Assembly: GCA_002221725.1 (NCBI GenBank)
Contig: NJFT01000129.1
Coordinates: forward strand, 48,957 to 112,956
Direction: 5' to 3'
Length of the DNA: 64,000 bases
Source: Scedosporium boydii
Taxonomy: Eukaryota > Ascomycota > Sordariomycetes > Microascales > Microascaceae
The notes beneath the pieces are model-generated. The model saw only the letters and a list, made by a program, of their open reading frames with translations. It was not told the DNA's origin and searched no databases. Positions 59,236 to 64,000 of the stretch are shown in pieces. A program made the position numbers and the translations under genes. The stretch's first letter is position 1, and every line of letters starts with the position of its first letter.

Positions 59236-62200
59236 ATGAGTCCTGTAAGCCCTAGTCGCTCCGGCGGCTCTCAATCTGGGGGTTCTCCTCCTCACCGATC
59301 TCCGTCGCGGGGACAGTCCCCTTCTCGCTCCCGAGCTGGTTCCACTTCGGGATCAACCTCGGGCGAGAAGCCCCAGAATCCCTTTGGCCCTGGCTTGGGA
59401 TTTGATCCTGCCAAACCTGAGCAGGCCCCTAGAGAGAGGAGGAATACCCGTGTTGACTTGCCCCCCGAGGCATACATGAAGGTAATGATCTCCCGTCCTT
59501 GGCCCGCAGTATCCAGTGGGCGACTAACTTCTTCCATAGAGTCCCATTGATGGCCGCTTTGCTAAGCGTCCTGGATTCAACACTCGAGGCAAGCCCGCCA
59601 AGGTTGATATCAACCAGTTCGCCGTTACCGCGTTCAGGCAGCCAATGCCCAAGGTGTATCAATACGATGTAAGTATATGAGAAATTCATGTTCTATATGA
59701 CCATTCTGCATTTTCGTACTGACAAGATAACAGATCACCATCTCACCAGTTCCCAAGCTTGAGTTGGCCCTTATCAAGAAACTCTGGCATCATGAGAGAG
59801 TGCAGAAGGAGCTCACGAAGAAGCCCGCCAAGTGGCTCTACGATGGAAACAAGCTTGCCTGGTAAGTTCTACGTCAGAGGTATATATGGAAGTGATGCTA
59901 ACTCTTGCAAGGTCCACCGTCTTGATTGATCGCGGTGAGATGCGGCTCCATATCGACCTGGACGAGGGTCGCCCTAACAACAGGGGGACCAATAAATTCT
60001 ATTTTATCATGAAGAAGACGACCACCATCCAGATGAGTGCCCTTAATGCCTACCTTTCGGGGAGGGTCGCTTGGGACAATACGGTCCTTGAGTGTATGAG
60101 TAAGTGTTTTCTCTACCTTCTCTACAATTATTTTGAAATACATCAATCACTGAATCTGACCTCTTCACCTAGACTTCTTGGACCACCTCATCCGCCAGTG
60201 GCCGTCCGAGAATTTGATTTCCATCAAGCGTAACTTTTACCGCGAGAGCGACAAACGTTTCCCGCTCTCTGGTTATAACGAGGTTGCGATGGGCGCCTAC
60301 GCGTCGATCCGTCTCTGCCAGGTAAGCATCGGAACCGCATACCCAGTCGCCTCAGCACTAACCTTTTGTGTAATAGTCCATTGCGACTGGAGGAACCGGA
60401 CTCGGCATCAACGTCGACGTTGCGAACACCGCGATGTGGGCAGGTGGTCAAACGTTGCTGGAGCTCGTCAACGCTTACCTCCCCATGGTTGACAAGTCTT
60501 ACAGAAATCGTAAGTACCAAGACCAAAACCAAACCAAACTAATCCCCTCCTTTTCCAATGATATATTTCACTTGCTTTAATATTCTAACAAATAGTTATT
60601 TGTTGCAGTGTCTCCTATCGGCCAGGCTAAGGCTCTGCGTCCGACACAGGGGTCTGTAAGGGGCGAGATTAAGCCCTCATCCGCGTTCTTGAACCTCAAA
60701 CGCTTCCACAAGTTGAAGTTTACCATGATCCACCAGGAGAGGAAGGCCGGGCAACAGCAGGGCGAAGGCAAGCAGCACACGCTGTTCCGCTTTGTCTACG
60801 ATCCCAAATTTGGCACTGAGGGAGCCACGGCCCAGACAGTCACTTTTGAGGTCCACGGACGCAGGGTTACCGTCGCCGATTACTTCAAGGAGAAGTACAA
60901 CTGCCCCCTCAGGTTCCCAGGTTTCCCTATCATTGAAACCACCAAGAAGGGTTGCTATGTGCCTATCGAGCTTTGCTACATCCTACCGATGCAGCGTTTC
61001 CCTTTCAAGCTAGACGGCGCGGATGTAAGTAATGCCCCTCAGGATGGCGTTCCTGCATAACTGAAGCCCCCAATATCGGATGCTAACTCTGGGGAAAAAC
61101 AGACTGCCAAGATGATCAAGATTGCTGTCACTCGGCCCCCCGTGCGTCGGAACAACATTATGGATCGATTTTCCAGCCTCGATTACTCGCGAGACCCGTA
61201 TCTCAAGGAATTTGGTCTAAAGGTCGATTCCAACTTCACGAGGACTGATGCCTGTATCCTGCCGCCTCCCACCATCCAGTTTGGCAGTGGGAAGCACAAT
61301 CCCGGCTTGGCTGGCCGTTGGGATCTTCGCGGCAAGAAGTTTTTCGTTGCCAACAAACGGGCCCTTCGCGCCTGGGGCTTCATTAGCTTTGACAAGAGAA
61401 TTACAGGTCCTGTAGTGCAGGCTTTCGCTCGGACTTTCAAGCAGACGTACAAGAATCATGGCGGAAACATTACCGGCGAACCCATGTTCTGGGATGAGTC
61501 GCAGTCACCCAACTGTGCCGAGGCCCTCAAGAAGGCCCATGACGCACTTGCCAACAAATTCAAGGCGGCTCCCGACCTTATTTTCTGCATCCTACGAAAG
61601 GACGGAGAGGACCTTTATGTTCGCTTGAAGAAGTCGGCCGATTGTCGCCTTGCAGTTCTCACGCAGATGTTAATTTCCGACCATGTGAACAAGAATAACC
61701 CCCAATACCACAGCAATGTGTGTATGAAGGTTAACGCGAAGCTCGGGGGTGCCACCAGCCGAGTGTATAACTCGCTGCCTAGTCCGCCCTTCTTCAAGGT
61801 GCCGACGATGGTCATCGGAGTCGATGTCTCCCACTCGTCCCCGGGGATTGACGCCCCTTCCATGGCCTCCATGGTCATGTCGATTGACGATAATGCCTGC
61901 CGCTATGCCGCCGGCGTTCAAACCAACGGACACAGAGTGGAGATGCTCACACGCCCGAACATTGAAGGTTTCTTCAAGACTTTGATTCCAGAGGTCCAGA
62001 AGGAGGTAAAGCAGCGACCGCAGCACCTTTACTATTTCCGCGATGGAGTCTCGGAGGGCCAGTTCGCCCAAGTAATTGAGTACGAGGTCCAGGCGATGAA
62101 GGAATTGCTCGGAAGCAGGGGAGTTCACCCCAAGTTCACGGTCATTGTCGCTACGAAGCGCCATCATATTCGGTTCTTCCCAGCCGACTCACAACGTGAC

Positions 62201-62671
62201 AAGAACAGCAACCCAGTTCCCGGAACCCTTGTTGAGCGTGACGTTACCCACCCGTTCCACTGGGACTTTTACCTCTGCTCTCATGTCGCCATCCAGGGAA
62301 CTGCGCGTCCTGTTCATTACCACGTCATTCTCGATGAGGCTAACTGCAAGCCCGACGAGTTGCAGCGGATGATTTACGAGCAGTGCTACACGTATGCCCG
62401 TTCGACGACCTCGGTGTCGTTGCATCCGGCCGTGTACTACGCTCACTTGGCTAGTAGCCGAGCGCGTGCTCACGAGCGGATTCCGACTAGCTCGGGTCCT
62501 CGAACCGGCCCCGACGCTGTGAAGGAGGCGATCAGGTCTATGGCGCAGGGCGACACGCCTTGGAACCCACCCCGCGGCACTGATGCCGCCCCGCTCCTCG
62601 GCATGGGCTCTGGCGACGACGCTCACAAAGAGAACAAGTCTTACTTCCCTGGTACCATGTGGTACATCTAG
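59236..62671 (+). CDS. Argonaute protein (QDE-2/SMS-2-type slicer)
   Basis: Eight exons, 59236-59481, 59540-59668, 59734-59861, 59912-60099, 60173-60321, 60377-60509, 60609-61024 and 61103-62671, give 985 residues. A Ser/Arg/Gly-rich N-terminus (residues 1-50) leads into the N domain (RPGFNTRGKPAKVDINQFAV), linker, PAZ (CPLRFPGFPIIETTKKGCYV at its end), MID and PIWI. The PIWI catalytic residues look intact: D704 (VIGVDVSHSSPG), probable glutamate finger E743 (HRVEML), D777 (YYFRDGVSEGQF) and the histidine in RPVHYHVILDE (868-870). The chain ends MWYI, matching the buried hydrophobic Argonaute C-terminus. Intact DEDH residues predict RNA-guided slicing. In sordariomycetes the two paralogues serve quelling/RNAi (QDE-2) and meiotic silencing (SMS-2); I cannot say which this is. 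The start has a good context and follows a long pyrimidine-rich leader. Confidence 0.96.
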
Positions 62672-63691
62672 GCTCTTGTCTTCTTCGAGCGACCAATGGT
62701 GCTCTTCTTGGTGGTGTTGCACTCACACTCCAGTATTCGGATACCAAGGTGGCATTGCCGATGAGTAGGCTTGGGTTAACGGCAGATCTGTGTTCTCAGA
62801 TGTCCCCGCTAAGTCTCACAAAAGACGGGAGTGTATTTCCGGGCATCTGACCGCTGAAGAAGATGGCAGTGCGGAAAAGGAAAACGGAATTGGGGAGAGG
62901 AGGTGATGGACAAATTGGTTGAGATGGGTAACTGATGAAAGAAGAGGGCTTCTTCGAGGTCGGTAATCAATATACGAAATTCCATGATATCTATTCCCGA
63001 CGCGCAATTGTCCCCCTCTTGTGATGTCCTGTGATGTTCTGTGATGTTCTGTGATGTGTTCCTGTTGTGTATGTCCATCTACGCCGTCTCACTAGTTACC
63101 AATTGCACACTCGATGCCAATTGAAATTGGAGTGGGTAAAGCGGATTGATTCAACGTGGTGAGACTTCTGTGACCTTTATTGCAAACTAATGGAGGATTC
63201 TAGGTCCGGTTGCCCGTCACTCCCAAACCCACTATTTGTGGCATTTCACAAAAATGGCGTAGGTCTTTTAGTCCTGGATTGAGGCGATGAATCCAACCGC
63301 CTCTCTTCTAGGCGATCTGCCCCGAAGAAACTGCTGAGCGACGATACAACCCGGTCATGCCCTTTTCGAGGAACTCAGATATGTTAGGCCATCAGCTGTC
63401 CGATACTAGATGACGGAATGGATCGTCGGAATAGAGAGAATCGGTCGCATCGGCGATGGTTCCGTGGAGCCGCAGATGTGGAACGGGGCAGATGGAGGCG
63501 GGTGGGTGGATGGGCTTTCTTATCAGTGTGGCTTCAACCTTCACGGGGCGCCGAGGAAGGGAGAAGAGTCATTACGCCAGCCATGTATTTATTATGTCTA
63601 CAGTTTCTCGAGTATGAATTCTTCACCTTCACTTTTTCTTTCCTTTCTTTCCCCTTTTTCCCTCGTTATGAACAGTCTTAAACCAAAAAAT
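62672..63691. other. convergent intergenic region
   Basis: About 1 kb between the Argonaute and the dihydroorotase gene, which converge. It should hold both 3' UTRs. A small tandem repeat lies at 63021-63058. No other gene recognised. Confidence 0.55.
63021..63058. repeat. 10-bp tandem repeat (about four copies)
   Basis: Four consecutive units close to GTGATGTTCT, the first with one substitution and the last cut short. It lies in the Argonaute-dihydroorotase 3' region. Confidence 0.85.
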
Positions 63692-64000
63692 CTAAACCCA
63701 GCTCAAGCTCATAATCGGCGTCTCAGCCCTCACCAACCCGACCTGCAACGTCCCCTCCCCATTCGCAATATGCGTAGGAATCCTCGAAGCCTTCCTCTCG
63801 AGCCTGATCCGGGGAACCTCGCCCTCGCCGTGGGGAAGCTTGTAGAACTTCCTCCCCGACAGGCTGAGGAACTGCGCCAGGCGCTCCTGGGTGACGTCCT
63901 CCTCCTTGAGGACGCCGCGTTCGGTGGCTTCCTCGAGGGCGAGGATGACGTATTGGGTTGCGAGGGGTTGGGTGAAGACGCCTGCTGGGGGGGATTGGGA
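63692..64000 (-). CDS. URA4: dihydroorotase, C-terminal 102 residues (runs off the window)
   Basis: An open frame enters from the window edge and ends at the TAG at 63694-63692. It reads PAGVFTQPLATQYVILALEE, ATERGVLKEEDVTQERLAQF, LSLSGRKFYKLPHGEGEV and ends IMSLSWV. This is the C-terminus of fungal dihydroorotase, the homodimeric type that closes carbamoyl aspartate to dihydroorotate, the third step of pyrimidine synthesis in the cytosol. The metal-binding histidines lie in the missing N-terminal part, so activity cannot be judged. The call rests on the AGVFTQP and SGRKFY segments. Confidence 0.85.
   Translation of the reverse strand, partial: SQSPPAGVFTQPLATQYVILALEEATERGVLKEEDVTQERLAQFLSLSGRKFYKLPHGEGEVPRIRLERKASRIPTHIANGEGTLQVGLVRAETPIMSLSWV

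Overview
This window is nuclear DNA of a filamentous ascomycete (Pezizomycotina), most likely a sordariomycete. The evidence is short spliceosomal introns (about 50-150 nt) with GTRNGT donors and CTAAC-like branch points, and ordinary fungal housekeeping genes beside a Grainyhead-type regulator, a RasGAP, a slicer-type Argonaute and a secreted GH43 galactanase. No prokaryotic operon, CRISPR array, rRNA gene or tRNA gene was recognised by eye. All calls come from reading six-frame translations and splice signals; no database search was run.

Layout: (1) 1303-3570 minus, Grainyhead/CP2 transcription factor with an unresolved 5' end. (2) 3753-15106, an 11-kb stretch without a convincing gene but with microsatellites and three CRE-type (TGACGTCA) sites. 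(3) 15107-16772 plus, oxysterol-binding protein, convergent with 17306-18345 minus, mitochondrial MAM33/p32. (4) 19012-21463 minus, EXO1, divergent from 22269-23135 plus, TMA16. (5) 24807-25031 plus, a small Cys-rich protein; 25499-26306 minus, a mitochondrial Prx5-type peroxiredoxin with a GC-AG intron. (6) 28356-30311 plus, an Ariadne-type RBR ubiquitin ligase, convergent with 31030-32643 minus, a secreted GH43+CBM35 galactanase. (7) 32644-40505, a second gene-poor block. (8) 40506-43272 plus, RasGAP (Gap1/Sar1 type), convergent with 44443-47184 minus, a CorA-like transporter with a probable GC-AG intron. (9) 48777-49508 plus, a kinase-like gene broken by one in-frame stop. (10) 50035-51131 minus, ASF1, divergent from 52499-55737 plus, RNA14. 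(11) 59236-62671 plus, Argonaute. (12) 63692 to the window end, minus, the C-terminus of dihydroorotase.

The genes do not form one pathway and nothing resembles a biosynthetic cluster. Loose themes are chromatin, genome and RNA maintenance (ASF1, EXO1, RNA14, TMA16, Argonaute), mitochondria (MAM33, peroxiredoxin) and signalling (RasGAP, RBR ligase, kinase-like remnant).

The most unusual pattern outside the genes is a 9-bp word, TACTTCGTA or its complement. I count 17 exact copies, all outside the predicted coding exons, against about 0.5 expected by chance. It is often extended to the inverted repeat GTAC-TTC-GTAC, and it clusters at 38.1-39.6 kb and in several promoters. Other points worth checking are an in-frame 148-codon 5' extension of the Ariadne gene with an AUU codon in a start-like context, a stop-free 78-nt intron in RNA14, and two GC-AG introns.
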